Shown: positions 21,826-33,543 of the stretch, piece by piece
Layout of the letters: every line of letters starts with the position of its first letter
How positions within the stretch are numbered: the stretch's first letter is position 1
Origin: Tribonema minus
Taxonomy: Eukaryota; Sar; Xanthophyceae; Tribonematales; Tribonemataceae
Direction of reading: 5' to 3'
Assembly (NCBI GenBank): GCA_017506865.1
Contig: JAFCMP010000121.1
Location: 1-64,000 of the forward strand
Length of the DNA: 64,000 nt
The notes under the pieces: generated by a model
Told to the model about the DNA's origin: nothing
Seen by the model: only the letters and a program-made list of their open reading frames with translations
Database searches by the model: none
Made by a program: the position numbers and the translations under genes

Positions 21826-23040
21826 TTATTGACGTCGAAGAACATTTGAAAGGCCGGCTTGTAGTCCGTGCGTGAAGTGACCGCGCCGGCGGCGGGGCAC
21901 TACCTTCCTGCAGATCTCGTCAGCATAGGCCTCCCAGTCGTCGTCGTCGTCCTCCTGCCCGCCGCTGCAGCTGCTTTCTTCCGCGCTAGTTTGTGTTTTA
22001 GCGGGCGTGGAAGAGGCAGCCGCGGCAGCGGCTTGAGGGCCAGGTACGGTCGCCGCCGCAGCGGCCGCCTCGGCGCCAGGCACAATGCCGTGGGTGTGTG
22101 GGGCTGGCTCAGTGGTCCCCGTCTCCGTGACGGCAGTTGCGGCGTAGATCGCTTGCACCGCAGTGGGGAGCGTCGACGCTGCGGCCGTCGTATCTGCTGC
22201 CCACCGTAGCAACGATGCTGGGAGCTGCTCGGCCACAGCTGTGCGTGATTTTTCGCCGCCATCAGCTGTCAGCGCTCGCGTAGAGCGTCGCACGGCCTCG
22301 ATGATTGGCGGCAGTCCCTGGTCCTCGCTTATTGCGCATGAGTGCTGCGCGAACCAGGTGACTGCGCCGTGTTCGTCAGTGCCGAGCCTCAGGGCCCCTG
22401 CTGCCACAGTGGCATGAATTACTGCAGGCCGCAGTGTTGTGCATGCCTGGGCCGTGTATGCGGCTGGTGCCAATAGCCCCAAAAGCGGCATGCCCAGACC
22501 GCCTCGTCGCTCCGGCAACCGTGACGCCCGCAGTGGCACTGCGATGTCCGTGAGTTCTGGCGGGCCCAAGCGCGGCAATACCAGCACGCTGCCACTGCTG
22601 GCTACCTCATTGTCACCAGCAGTGCAGGCGGCCAGCAGGTGTGACTTCATGACTGCCGCGGTAGCGCAGCCGTGCAGGTGCAGCATGCGTTCAAGCGTCC
22701 ATGCACAGAACCCGTCAAATGCGTGCAGCCATGTCTCACTCAAAGCCGTGTCAACGACCCGAGCTAAGAAGCCCATGCGCTTCGTCAGTGACCTGCGCAG
22801 AATGAACTGTGCTGCCTGTAGGTGATGCCGCGCCATTCCAGCTAGCTGCCACGACAATCGCCATGTCCCTGCGTCAACAAGATGCTTGCTCATGGCAGCA
22901 TGCACATAGGCTGGGTGCCCTACCGGTACCCCGACCGACGTAAAGCCCTGACTGGATTCTGGCATGGTGGCGTCCACAAACGGTATGTCAAGGGCGCGCA
23001 GGCGTGCTCTGGCCGCTTCATCAAACACTGTGCCGCGCAT
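21826..23040 (-). CDS. Retrotransposon B polyprotein, post-RT segment
   Basis: The frame has 404 codons. It begins after the RT catalytic core, which is missing upstream through 5' truncation. It contains TSVGVPVGHPAYVHAAM, the counterpart of GVPVGHSSFVDAW in family A, and RLPERRGGLGMP, the counterpart of LPTRHGGLGI. An Ala-rich stretch and an acidic patch (GGQEDDDDDWEAYADEI) follow. This segment normally connects RT thumb and endonuclease. The frame is intact for its length but is a fragment of a dead element. Confidence 0.75.
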   Translation of the reverse strand: MRGTVFDEAARARLRALDIPFVDATMPESSQGFTSVGVPVGHPAYVHAAMSKHLVDAGTWRLSWQLAGMARHHLQAAQFILRRSLTKRMGFLARVVDTALSETWLHAFDGFCAWTLERMLHLHGCATAAVMKSHLLAACTAGDNEVASSGSVLVLPRLGPPELTDIAVPLRASRLPERRGGLGMPLLGLLAPAAYTAQACTTLRPAVIHATVAAGALRLGTDEHGAVTWFAQHSCAISEDQGLPPIIEAVRRSTRALTADGGEKSRTAVAEQLPASLLRWAADTTAAASTLPTAVQAIYAATAVTETGTTEPAPHTHGIVPGAEAAAAAATVPGPQAAAAAASSTPAKTQTSAEESSCSGGQEDDDDDWEAYADEICRKVVPRRRRGHFTHGLQAGLSNVLRRQ

Positions 23041-23080
23041 GGCGATGGCCAGCGACTTGTCTGGTCGAACGCGTAGGCAC

Positions 23081-23178
23081 TTTTTATTAATTCTCGCTCA
23101 GGGCGCGAAAAAGCCCAGATGATTGGCATCTAGCTGTAAGGAATCTACATGTCGTATGACAGTCTGAAAGTGTCGCAA
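23081..23178 (-). mobile_element. Family A 3' tail, heavily 5'-truncated
   Basis: About 98 bases match the 3' untranslated tail of family A (TTTTTATTAATTCTCGCTCAGGGCGCG and onward to TGAAAGTGTCGCAA). The tail lies next to GGCAC rather than GTAC, and the other end meets CGATGTAC. Confidence 0.85.
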
Positions 23179-23186
23179 CGATGTAC

Positions 23187-23284
23187 TTTTATTATGTTCC
23201 ACTTGTGGCTGTGGAAATGCCATGTTGTAGGTGTGTCGCCTTGTTCTCACTCTTGGATGTAGCATGCAAAGCTTGCACGCCACA
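23187..23284 (-). mobile_element. Short insertion with TTTTATTA tail, flanked by repeats
   Basis: This 98-base stretch is bounded by ACGATGTAC on both sides (23178-23186 and 23285-23293). Its minus-strand 3' end is an A-rich tail (AATAAAA) as in families A and B, but its body (TGTTCCACTTGTGGCTGTGG and onward) matches neither. It may be a 5'-truncated copy of a third element or a short non-autonomous one. Confidence 0.55.
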
Positions 23285-23293
23285 ACGATGTAC

Positions 23294-23526
23294 TTTTTAT
23301 TAATTCTCGCTCTGGGCGCGAAAAAGCCCAGATGATTGGCATCTAGCTGTAAGGAATCTACATGTCGTATGACAGTCTGAAAGTGTCGCAACGACAACCA
23401 CTCAAACGCCGCCGCCGCCAAATGGCATCTCGGGGTCCTCCCCTACGTCCTCCTCCATGTGCCCCCCCCCCTGGATTCTGCCATGTGTGTCATAACACGG
23501 CCAGAGTACGCCATGTGGAGCGCTGC
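23294..23526 (-). mobile_element. Family A 5'-truncated copy with 8-bp target duplication
   Basis: About 233 bases match the family A end, including the last codons of the polyprotein. The copy is flanked by CGATGTAC at 23286-23293 and 23527-23534, an 8-bp target-site duplication that contains GTAC. Confidence 0.9.
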
Positions 23527-23534
23527 CGATGTAC

Positions 23535-26192
23535 ACGTTAGCTGTTTGTCTGTTCTGTTTTGCGCCCTATTGCGTGCCTGTATGCCATGGCGCTGTTGAT
23601 GCACATTTTATGGAGGACATGATCGCGTGCTGCAATGCCCTCGTGCGTTTTCAGCAAGTGTGTGAGCTGCACCGCCATTGTCAGCGCTCAATGAAGAATC
23701 AGTGTTGCAGGGCTCTGTCTGGAGCTTCCTAAAGTGTACTCTTCACAATGCTTTGGAGCGCGTCACACACTCAAAACTGAGGCGCTGAAGAGAGTGTGCA
23801 AATATTTACCGGAGTTAACTTCACATTTGTGTAGGTGCAACCACTATTGAACAGGGATGCACTGTTAATTGCTGCAATGCAACCAGCACCTAATTTTCAT
23901 AATATGAGAACACACCAAGCATTGGCTATGCCGCCAGCTGTGAGGATCTACGCTGTTTTCCGCGACCACATTGCATCATTACCATGGTCACATCCCCCAC
24001 AAACCAGTTTTCTTGGCAGTACCCCGTCCGATCGTTGCAACCAGCAAATACAATGGGACACACCACACACGATAACGACTCCTTCGACAGCATGCCACGT
24101 GTGTCCCCCAACCAACGGTTACGTAACGGTTGACCGTTCAGTGAGCTCGGCCGCCGAGCGGGACAGGAGCGATCACCATACTCGCACGGGCCTCAGAGGA
24201 GTCGAGCAGCGGGAGTGGGTGTCAGACCAGCGGCGTGTTTGGCTTCCGGTGACAGTGATGTTGCGTAAATGAGCCTCTCAAAGAGGGCATTCGCACCCAC
24301 GGCCTTGCTCCGTGTCAGCCCTGATTTCCCACCGGTCTTCTCCTTTGAAAGCGGAGGCACCGAGTGTGCCTACTTGTTGCCTCCTTCCAAGCCTGTGTCG
24401 AGTCCCTGGGGGTGGGACGGAGCAGATTGGAGCAGTGGCTTGGAGCGGCGGCGGCTATGCGCACTTGCTCTTATGCGCACTTGCTCTTAAGCGAGTGTCG
24501 CCTTAGCGCTTTTGGGAGGGTGGAGGGGGGGATGGCTCGCCAGGACTTACGCATGCGTGGAGATCTGATTGAGCCGATGAGGACGTGAGCGGCGACTTTG
24601 GAGCCAGGCCTTGGGGGGGACAGCGCGCTGTGGACTAATTCCATCCGCTGCTTGCTACCTGTGTTGTACCCTTCCCTGTGTACCGCTTGCGCATTCGCCC
24701 GCCCTGGTGCCTAACTCATGCATGCAGTGCTATGTAGCAAGGACGTTGTGTTGCAGTTTCGTTTACCCCCGTGCAGAAACTACGGCGACTTCTGCCCCAC
24801 ACGAATCCGGGATTCCGCCATGGTGGCGCCCGGAGAAGCGGCTCCCTGCCAGGGGGGCAGGTCAGTTTATCAGCCAGAGTACATGCTCAACTGCTGAAAC
24901 TCTTGTGCGCTTTGACTGCTGAGGTGTAGCGCTGGTAGCAACAAGGTCGGCTGAAAGCCATCACTTGTTTTCCTTTTCTCGAACAACTAAACCAGTTCTT
25001 GATGGCCATTTGAACCCCAGTGCTCATCTCCCCAACCTGTGCTGCCACTCACGCCTCTTGTCTGCTGTTGTCTGTGTTTGTCTGTTTCTCTGCTCTCATG
25101 GATTGAGACCACCTGGGCGGCTGGAAGCGCGATCGTGTCTGGCAGCAGCGCTTGCATGCTGGGACAGGCATGAGGGGCGATTGGCTCATTTGCTCTGCGC
25201 TTTGAAAGCAGCAAGTGCACAAACGGGTTGTGTGGTGTCTGTTGTAATGTAGCACAGTGTGAGCATTGCACATCACTGGTGCCAAATTTTAGTTGTGGCT
25301 GTGATCAAGGCTTGTTTGAGAGGCATGCAGCGGTGTGGCGCCAGCTCCTGTATGTAGCTTTGGCGAACTCTGCTGTTGTCGACAACCTGGGCCAAAACAC
25401 AATGCAGCGTTTTTTTTATTCGACACATGGTGGCTGATTGGTCTGCCCTTTCTTTTGTCATGTCCAAGTCTGTTTCAGCGCATGCATGCTGTCGATTCTG
25501 TGATTCTAACTGTACTGCAGGAGGCATTGTGCAGCGTCCTAGTTCACTTGGTGGTTCATCTGTACTGCAAGAGGCGTTGCGCAGCATTCTGGTTGAGCAA
25601 ATTTTTGAATGATGTGCACCATCATTGGCCGATTGACCATGTGGCCTGCCATGAAGTCACGTGCCCTTGTAGGTGGTCTGCGGCAAGGGCTCACTGCACC
25701 TTGGTTAATGTTTGTATGCTAGCTCGATGTGCAGCCAGATGATGATGAGATGTCCGGATGGCGTGCCTGCTCTCTCAACATTGCCTCGAGCCTGTCGACG
25801 TGTCAATTTGGGTGCCGCATTCGCTCAGCATCAGAACAGAGGCTGCCAGGTCTCATTGCTGCTTGTAATCACCGTGCTTGAACGCCATGTACGCCTACAT
25901 GACTGCTTTGTGTGTGTGCCGACCATATTGCACGCGCAGTACCCACGCAGAGCCACTTTGACCAGGCTGTTGCGACGTATCCAGATGGCACTTGAAGAAG
26001 GCTTTACAACAGTACATTCAGTGCAGCATACGGCAGACTTGTTGACCGGGGGTCAGGTCTGTCAGCTGTTGAATGAAAGCAGCTAAAATGACAGTAGAAT
26101 GCAGCTTTTTGTGAGGGTTCACTTGTGAGAACCTGAACACAGCGCTTGAGAGATCTGGCTGGGCAGTGCACCTTGACACCTACACGACAAAG
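23535..26192. other. Gene-poor region, no gene recognised
   Basis: Base composition is more balanced here and the frames are short (at most about 145 codons, 23835-24272), without motifs or consistent splice structure. Small repeats occur, for example GCGCACTTGCTCTTA twice at 24468-24489 and a TGTACTGCA.GAGGC pair near 25511 and 25560. I see no RNA gene. Confidence 0.4.
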
Positions 26193-26608
26193 CAGAGTGC
26201 TTGCTTCCTTATTGCATGTTTTACTGCTGGCAATATGAATGAAATGCATATTCAATTGATGTCATTGATGCTGGCACAGGTCTGAATGCCGGCGCTGCAT
26301 GGTGCAGACAACTTAATGCTAAGATGCCAGGTGGCATTGCCAGCTACTTGCATGCGCCATAGTCTCTGTATGGGGAGTATATGCTGCCGTCCACGGCAGA
26401 CAGAGTGCTTGCTTCCTTGTTGCATGTTTTACTGCTGGCAATATGAATGAAATGCATATTCAATTGATGTCATTGATGCTGGCACAGGTCTGAATGCCGG
26501 CGCTGCATGGTGCAGACAACTTAATGCTAAGATGCCAGGTGGCATTGCCAGCTACTTGCATGCGCCATAGTCTCTGTATGGGGAGTATATGCTGCCGTCC
26601 AGGGCAGA
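26193..26608. repeat. Tandem duplication, 2 x 208 bp
   Basis: Copies 26193-26400 and 26401-26608 differ at only a few bases (for example CTTATTGC against CTTGTTGC, and CCACGGCAG against CCAGGGCAG). The near identity implies a recent event. It lies about 150 bases beyond the end of the phosphatase gene and has no coding content. Confidence 0.93.
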
Positions 26609-26763
26609 CAACGTGTCCACCTTAACAGATTATTGATGTTGCACATGCACAAACAGCACAAGAACACTAGCTGCTCACAATGCATAGGCGCACAGGTGAT
26701 TGACAACACTGCGCAATGGTGCAGAAGAGGCAATTGCTGGAACATGATGATCAATCTCACGTG

Positions 26764-28315
26764 TCATTGTAGTTTCTTTTCTTGTTTGGCGCTGCTTGTA
26801 ATTTTTTCTTCTGCCGGAATCTTGTCTTGCTGACTATGTTGATCACTGGCCGCGCCCGTCTGGAGCAGCGACTGGCGCTCGTTCTCAGACGCCTGCTCCT
26901 GAGCATCGCCATTTTGAAGTACCAGCTGCTGCAGCGAGCCCGACAAACGATGTTGCGGCGCCTCAACGGAGAAGCGCGCATGAACAATGTTGAAGAAGAT
27001 CCTTGATTCTATGTACCGCGCCACCAGCGCCACCTTGTTGTCCCCCTGCAGCGTCAGAGGCTGCAAAGGCAAGACGACAATGGGCACGCAGCATGAGACC
27101 GTAGCAAAGTGAGCGAAGGCCCACTCCAGAGCAGCATGGATAGAGACATTCAGCCCACACGCGTTAGCAACTTCCAGTGCAACTGATAAGCTTGCTGATG
27201 CTCAGCTGGCTATGTCTCGGACATGAAAGCATGTATGCGCGCAACATCGTATACCGACAACAAGCCACACGACACATCAGGCCCCCCCAGCCTGCGTCAC
27301 AGTACCGGCGATGCTATGCGCGCCACACCGCCGCGCGCTCTCGCGACAGCCGCCGCGCCTCACCTTGGTGTGCACCGTGAGCATCCCGTGCAGGTTGCCG
27401 AACACGACGTCCGTGAGCAGCCTGTCGCCGATGACGCACAGGTCCCGCGCCTCGATCCCTTCGTCCGCGCAGCGCTCCCTGAAAAACGCCAGCACTTCGG
27501 GCAGGCCGCCTGGCTTCTTTTCGCGGTGCCTCAGCACCGGTATGCCCAGCCCCGTCTCTATCTTGATGGCGCTCTCGAAGTTGACGTCGTCGCCCGTGCC
27601 CGCGCTGTTGCTCATGATGCATACGCTCCCTCCGAAGTGAGACTGGCAGCGCCTGAAGCCATCGGAAATGGCGGGGTGCAGCTCCTCGACGTAGGGTGCG
27701 GTGAGGGTGTTGTCTTTGTCGAAGATGATGCCCCTGATGCCCATGGCCTGTGTGCGGTGGCAGCGCGCGAGCATCACAGCTTGAGGCGCTTGGGTGATTG
27801 GACGACGAGTGTGAGCAGCTGCTAGGGGGTCATTCGTTGACAGTACACAATTGCGTGCCGTTTCAGAGGGGAGCGGTGCGCCTGCAGCGCAGTTGTAAAC
27901 GAGCGTCATCCCCTCGTTTCCGCGTTAAACAACAAGTGGTCCACAGCAACCTTGTAAAACCGTGAATGAACCTCACATGTTCACAGCTGGTCGCAACACC
28001 CTTGTCAGGCGCAGGATCTGTGTTGCAGTCAAAATGGGGTTGGCCTGCATTTCTGACCTCTACGTCAATCTTACAGTGTAATGATCAATTTACACAGGAA
28101 TCAAAAAGCTGAAGTGCGGCAGAAGAAATGCCCATGCTCACACACATCAGCCGAGACACACGATACGGAAGACAAGACATCAAGCTCTTCACCTTCAGGG
28201 CTGCAAAGTCCAGCTGAGCAATGTTTGTGAGCGCTAGATGCGGGACGGCCAGCGAAGGGTGTCTGATGACGCTGCCGAGGGTCCTGACTGCCTTCGAATT
28301 GAAGCTCTGCCCCAT
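26764..28315 (-). CDS. GEP4: Mitochondrial phosphatidylglycerophosphate phosphatase, GEP4 family
   Basis: Three minus-strand exons, 28315-28193, 27747-27364 and 27060-26764, all in phase 0, give 267 residues. The enzyme removes phosphate from phosphatidylglycerophosphate to make phosphatidylglycerol, the cardiolipin precursor, at the mitochondrial inner membrane (family knowledge). HAD motifs are IIFDKDNTLT (nucleophile D51, acid D53), MSNSAGT (S87), the loop KKPGG (K118/K119) and GDRLLTDVVFGN (D149, D154). The N-terminus MGQSFNSKAVRTLG and LAVPHL match the start of this family, which fixes the ATG. The C-terminus after RYIESRIF carries a polar Gln/Glu/Lys-rich tail of about 60 residues not usual for the family. 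It is divergent from the inositol dehydrogenase-like gene, 610 bases away. A start farther upstream in the same frame is possible. Confidence 0.9.
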
Positions 28316-28925
28316 CCAAGGCCGCATCCTGCCCTTGGCACTGGCACTCGAGCTGCTCCCCTCTCCTGCTACTGCTGCGCCTTCTGACAGGCTTGCAGCG
28401 CACCGGTGGCCAGATGGCAGCAGCAGGCACCAGCCCACGTGCAGTATCGTCAGGGTCAGGCAGCAGATCCTTCGCTGGCCTCGCATTCGAGCTGTGAATG
28501 TTCAACATCAATTGTCAACATCACGTTGACTTGCCAAGTGCAGTTGCCGCAGTGCGCAAACGAGACGCACCTGCGAAGTTTCCACACCTCAGCTGCAGCA
28601 GGACACCGTTCCCCTGCCTCCGGACAAGATGATGGCTCACGTGGTATCCAAGGCGCGCCCGGCAGCCTTCACGTGAGTTCTGGCACACTGCAGGTCGCGC
28701 CACCTAGCCTGAGGGTCGTTCACCAGAACCGTACACGAAAACGAAGTGGCCTGCATGCAGTCGAGTTGGGTGCAGCATGGAGCATCTAACGCTGCTGCTG
28801 AGTTGCATCAAGCAAGCTCAGTTGCCAGCAATGTTCTATCGGGGGGCAGCCGCCTGAGCTGTTCCTGTTTGCATGCACCATCAACTTCATCCAAGAATCG
28901 CATGTGTGCGTATCTTGTTTAGGTT
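28316..28925. promoter_or_regulatory. Divergent intergenic region, likely shared promoter
   Basis: These 610 bases separate the starts of the minus-strand phosphatase and the plus-strand oxidoreductase, so both promoters must lie here or in the first exons. I see no TATA box or other recognisable element. The role is inferred from position only. Confidence 0.4.
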
Positions 28926-31900
28926 ATGCTCTTGTGTAGGCCGCACGATGTTGCAGGCTTGCGCACTTGGCTCTCATCAATATGCAGACTCGCCACTCAC
29001 TCGCAGAAAATTATTACACCATTGCCGCTTTCCTGCCCTTGCTGTCACTGCAGGGCCTGCCGTGCCGCCGTGAGCACGCAGACCCGCGGCCTCAAGGTTG
29101 GAATCATTGGCGCTGGCCGCATTGGCCGCGTGCACTTAGAAACCTTGGCGTCTGTGCCAGGTACGCATTGGGTTGACGTTGCTAAATCTTTGCGAGACAA
29201 GAGAGCCCAAAAGCTTGGATGCCGTTGTGACTTCGTGGCCGTTGTAGGTTTTCTCACAATGCCACAGCGTTGTTGCTGACATTTTGCAGCATACTGTGTG
29301 GTGGATTCCACAGCGACACCTCACCTGGTGTGAGTGCAAAGAGCTTCGAATGGCAATTATCTCTGGGTTGGGCTTGGCAGTTTCAACTCTGTTGCCCTTG
29401 GTAACATGCTCACCTTGCTGATATTAATCACACCGTGCAGGCAACATAAATTACATTCCGCTGTCACAACCTGATAGACCAATAAATTCGGTTGCATTAC
29501 GTAGCTGTTGCACGTGTGAGTTTCTCACAGCGTGCAGACCAAGATTCAGGTAACTGCAAGCATGCGCTAGCAACCGCGCATCTAGAATCTGGTAGAGATG
29601 CGCTCTTAGGATCATGCAGCTGCACTCCTGAGCGTGCGTTGCAAACATTTCACCGAGGCAGACCGCCAGATGCTGACCATCTGACACTGCCACCGCCTCG
29701 GCCGGGCGGCTACTGTATCACACGCAATCTCACCCACAACACCTGCATCTTAACCTCTACACTCACTGTGCCCCTCGCAGGCGTCCAGCCCGTCATCATC
29801 TCCGACGTCGTCGAGTCAGTGCTCAAGGACGTCACCGCAACGTACGGCGTGCCCAAGTATACCATGGACGCCAACGAGGTCATCCACCACCCCGACGTCG
29901 AGGCGGTGTGGATCTGCTCGCCCAGCCAGTTCCACGCGGACCAGATCAAGGTGCGGAGCGCTGCTGCGGGCGGCGCAGGACTAGGGTTTGGGGGTTAGGG
30001 TCTGGGGTCGGGGGGGGGCGGCGAAGTGGCAGGAATGAGGCACGCGCGCACAGCTATGGCTCAGCTCGCATTTGCGCCTATGCATGCGCTTCGTGCTGTG
30101 TTGAAGTACGCGGGAAAGCAGCCAAGTAGCGTGGGCACGACGCGCGGTGGCTTTACCCCGCAGTCATCTCCGTTAGGCGCAGCGCCAGCGGAATGCGCAC
30201 TACGTTGCGTGCCGGCGCTCCCGCCTCTTGCTCGTCGCCCCGCTGCGTGATCATCTGCGCCTCACCGCGGTCGTCACTCCACGTAGCGTGCCTCCGCAGC
30301 AGCTGGGCGCAGCGTTTTGAAGCGCGATGTGTGCATGTACCCACATGGCCCAATCGTGGTGCGTCCCCACTTGAAGTAGTGTGTGTCACGAATGTTGAAC
30401 TCACGGCATGTCCCCCCCCCCCGCCAGACGTGCGCCAAGGCGGGCAAGCACATCTTCTGCGAGAAGCCCATCGCCACGGACCTCGCGGGCACCATTGAGG
30501 CCATCAAGGTCGCCAAGGACTGCGGCGTCAAGCTCATGACGGCCTTCCAGAGGCGCTTCGACCCCTCCTTCGCGCGCCTGCAGAAGGTGCGCGCTGGAGC
30601 GGCGGCGGCCCGTGCAAGTCTCGCATGATGTCGAGCCGGCACTGTATGTATGAGTGTGGTCGTGCGTCGCCGCCACATACATGGCGTGGATACGTGTTCA
30701 GCTGCGCGAATTGCCTTGACAACGGGTGCTGGGTGGGGCGCTTGCATCACGCGCGCCTTCAACAGCCCCGCGCAGTGCGTTCCTCGCGCAGGCCACATTT
30801 CAAGTCGGTGTCGCCTTGATTGCGCCAGCGCTCATAGGCACACCGTCCACGATACCATGAGTAAACCGCATCCTTTCTATCATGGCTATCGCCAACAACA
30901 GCAGGCGCAGGCAGCGCTCGCGCTCAACACCACCGCTGCTGTCACAGCAAGTTGCCGGTGCTTGTGCACTGTCAGCTGCTGGTCAGCTCTGCCCCACCTG
31001 TTTGGTGCGCCTGCTGATGTCCCCATCCTGCTAACACACACATTGTAAAGAGTCGAATGTGTGACTGCATGATCCCCGCACAGGTGATCGCTGCTGGAGA
31101 GGTGGGCAAGCCCGTGAGCGCGGTGCTGCAGTCCAGGGACCCAGGGGCACCCCCCTTTGCCTACGTCAAGGGCGGTGGCGGCCTCTTCAAGGACATGGCC
31201 ATCCACGACCTCGACATTGCGCGCTGGCTCATGGGCTCCTGCGGGAAGAACGAGCCCGTGCAGGTATGTAAAATTCATGTTGATGTTGGTTTCCTTGAAG
31301 TTTTGTCCGCGCCGCGGTCGCCAGCGGGCATGCATTGTGCAGTTGCGCGTGCGCGCGGTGACACTGAAAACGACACCAGCTTTGTGCAAGCAATATTCTA
31401 CAAAACACCAAGGCTTTTAAAGTCAGAGCATTCTCGCTGCTGGAGCACCAACACAAAACAAGTTGTTGCAACAAGCCCATATCAGCGGGCGTCGCAGTTA
31501 TTTTAGCATGGCCATCGGCGATGGCAATGCAGACTGGGATCACTGATTCATCTATGTCCTCAGGCGAGACATCTGCTGCATTTGGGGCTTGCTAGCTGAT
31601 GGTGGTGCTGGCAGCGTGCACGTTGCAGCTGAGAACGTTCACAAATGTTGGAGGTCAACCCTCAGCTTCAACATTCCTTGGTCCGGAAGCAAACATAGGC
31701 CAGAAGGGGCTATGCAATTCTCATGCGTTGAGTGTCCAGCTTGTGATTTCTGATCTGTTTACCTGCCGGCTGTCATGTTGCGCGTTGAGTGTCCAGCTTG
31801 TGATTTCTGATCTGTTTACCTGCCGGCTGTCATGTTGCGCCCAGGTGTACGCCACTGGCGCCTGCAACGTGGACCAGGCGATCCTGGAGCTCAAGGGCAG

Positions 31901-33543
31901 CAACCCCTCGGAGGCGATCGACACCGCCAACATCCTGGTGGAGTTTGAGAGCGGCTCCACCGCCACCATCCAGGTGAGCACTGCCGTGGCGCAAACCAGG
32001 AAGAAATGCGCAGTGCTCAATGCGTGTTGATTCTATTCCGATCCTGGCAGACGGTGTGTCTTCCTGGTTTCCAAGATGTTGAACTTGACACTGTGCTGGC
32101 ACTCATCAGCCTGCGGCTCCACCGCAGCCATCCAGGTAAGCGTTGGCGCGACGCAACGTAATGATAGTACATAAGCGAGCGAGCGCGCTTCTGGTCTGGT
32201 TCTGGTAGATAGGTTGTGTGAATTCCGTTTTTGCAGGACTTGAAGTTGAGGTTGACGCAAAAGTCGGCGGGCGGTGTGTGCCTTGCGCTCGCGTCCACCA
32301 GGCCGCGGCGGGATCATTCACTACTTTTAAACCTGCAATGGTGTTGGTAAGGCTGATGTGTGCCGCCAACGGCTCTCCCTGCCTTCGACCCTTCGTGGCT
32401 TGTGTACCATTGTTCAAGTGCCTCTTATCATCCCGGGGGCATCGTCTGTGTTCAGAAACCTGCGGGAATGAGCAGCCTGCTGCTGCGAACGCTTTGGCGG
32501 TGTCCAGTCGTTTTGCTGCGGCTTCACCACGTGGCACTACACCTGCGCACGACACTTCACAGCATCTAACCCACAAATCAATGTAGATTGTAAACCTGAA
32601 GACACGCACCGTACACTGCTACATGCCGCATCTGCGTCACACCAAGGTCCGCGTCGCTCTGTTCGTGCACATGTTCGAGTGTGCTGCCACGCCATCAACG
32701 CCACAAGCCAGTGCCTCGCCTGAAACCGCACTGCCTCACACACGCTCAAGTACATCAGCAGTACAGCCTCACCAACCGTGAGGCCTCGCCTGTACTGCGC
32801 ACAAGTACATTAGCAGTACAGCCTCGCCCACCGTGAACCCTCGCCTGTACCGCGCGCCACACCACGCTGCAGGTGTGCCGCAAGGCGACGTACGGGTACG
32901 ACCAGCGCGTGGAGTTCTTTGGCACGGAGGGCCTGGTGAAGCACGACAACGTCTTCCCCAACACGGTGTCCGTGTGGGATGGCAAGTCCGTGCGCCATGC
33001 TGACGCCATCCACAACTTCTTCATGACGCGCTACGCCGACGCCTACAAGAACGAGACCAAGGTGAGAAGCGTATGCGGGCCGCGGCAGCTTGTGGCGATT
33101 GCGTTGCGCTGTGTGGTGTGTGGCTGCAGCTTTTGCTGTGACGATAGGCGAGCAGGGGGGGCGCGCGGGGGGTGGCTGCATGTGTATCTAGGAGGGGAGC
33201 GTTTTGGCGCCCATCAGAAGGTGTGCATCCCAATGAGTCGCTCTCTGTTCTCGTGCGAGCATGCGTTGTGATCGCAGTCCCTTTCCATGCTCCAGTGCAG
33301 CGATGTCTACGCGCTGCACCTTCTTTCACAGTCCTCGTCGAGGCACGACCAGCAGACCCGTTACTGACACCTCCCTGCTCACTCCTCTGCGCGCGTCAGG
33401 CCTTCTGCGAGATCCTCAAGTCCGGCGGCGAGGTGTCGCCCAGCGGCGACGACGGCCGCGCCGCGCTGGAGATGGCCATGGCGTGCGACAAGTCGCTCAA
33501 GGAGGGGCGCCCCGTCAAGATCAGCGAGGTGCAGCTCAAGTGA
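28926..33543 (+). CDS. Inositol 2-dehydrogenase-like oxidoreductase (Gfo/Idh/MocA family)
   Basis: Seven exons, 28926-29160, 29781-29950, 30428-30586, 31084-31263, 31845-31973, 32873-33061 and 33400-33543, have matching phases and give 401 residues. The N-terminal 54 residues (MLLCRPHDVAGL..., no acidic residue except D8) look like an organelle-targeting extension. The Rossmann part starts KVGIIGAGRIGRVH (62-67 GAGRIG). The family lysine is in CEKP (K148). The second domain has FKDMAIHDLDIARW, where D225 and H229 match the spacing of the catalytic Asp and His of bacterial IolG. Family members oxidise the 2-hydroxyl of myo-inositol or related cyclitols and sugars with NAD(P)+; the exact substrate is not readable from sequence. 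Intron 5 holds an echo of the exon 5 donor edge. The ATG is the first in frame; a shorter start is possible. Confidence 0.88.
29985..30003 (+). repeat. Degenerate telomere-like GGGTTAGGG
   Basis: A short TAGGGTTTGGGGGTTAGGGTC string lies in intron 2 of the oxidoreductase gene, 30 bases after the donor. Confidence 0.5.
31725..31838. repeat. Perfect tandem duplication, 2 x 57 bp
   Basis: The unit starts GCGTTGAGTGTCCAGCTTG and ends CTGTCATGTTGC. It is duplicated exactly and ends 6 bases before the acceptor of exon 5 (31845) of the oxidoreductase, so the polypyrimidine region of the acceptor is part of the duplicated unit. Confidence 0.93.
32757..32872. repeat. Imperfect ~60-bp tandem repeat before exon 6
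   Basis: AGCAGTACAGCCTC.CC.ACCGTGA...CCTCGCCTGTAC occurs at about 32757-32806 and 32813-32852, directly upstream of the acceptor of exon 6 of the oxidoreductase. Confidence 0.75.

Larger units (their letters stand above)
18919..23080 (-). mobile_element. Family B non-LTR retrotransposon, 5'-truncated
   Basis: It has the same orientation as family A. From 5' to 3' it holds the post-RT region (21826-23040), the endonuclease region with a frameshift (20859-21813), and a long 3' part of about 1.9 kb with internal repeats. It ends at 18919 in a tail (GGGCGCGAAAAGCCC hairpin, then ATTAATAAAA in element orientation) that resembles the tail of family A although the sequences upstream differ. Its 5' end abuts a family A tail at 23081, and its 3' end abuts the truncated start of the family A element. 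Confidence 0.8.

Noticed and set aside
30625..31048. Open frames within intron 3 of the oxidoreductase as a separate gene
   Set aside because: They have no motif and lie between two exons that splice in phase.
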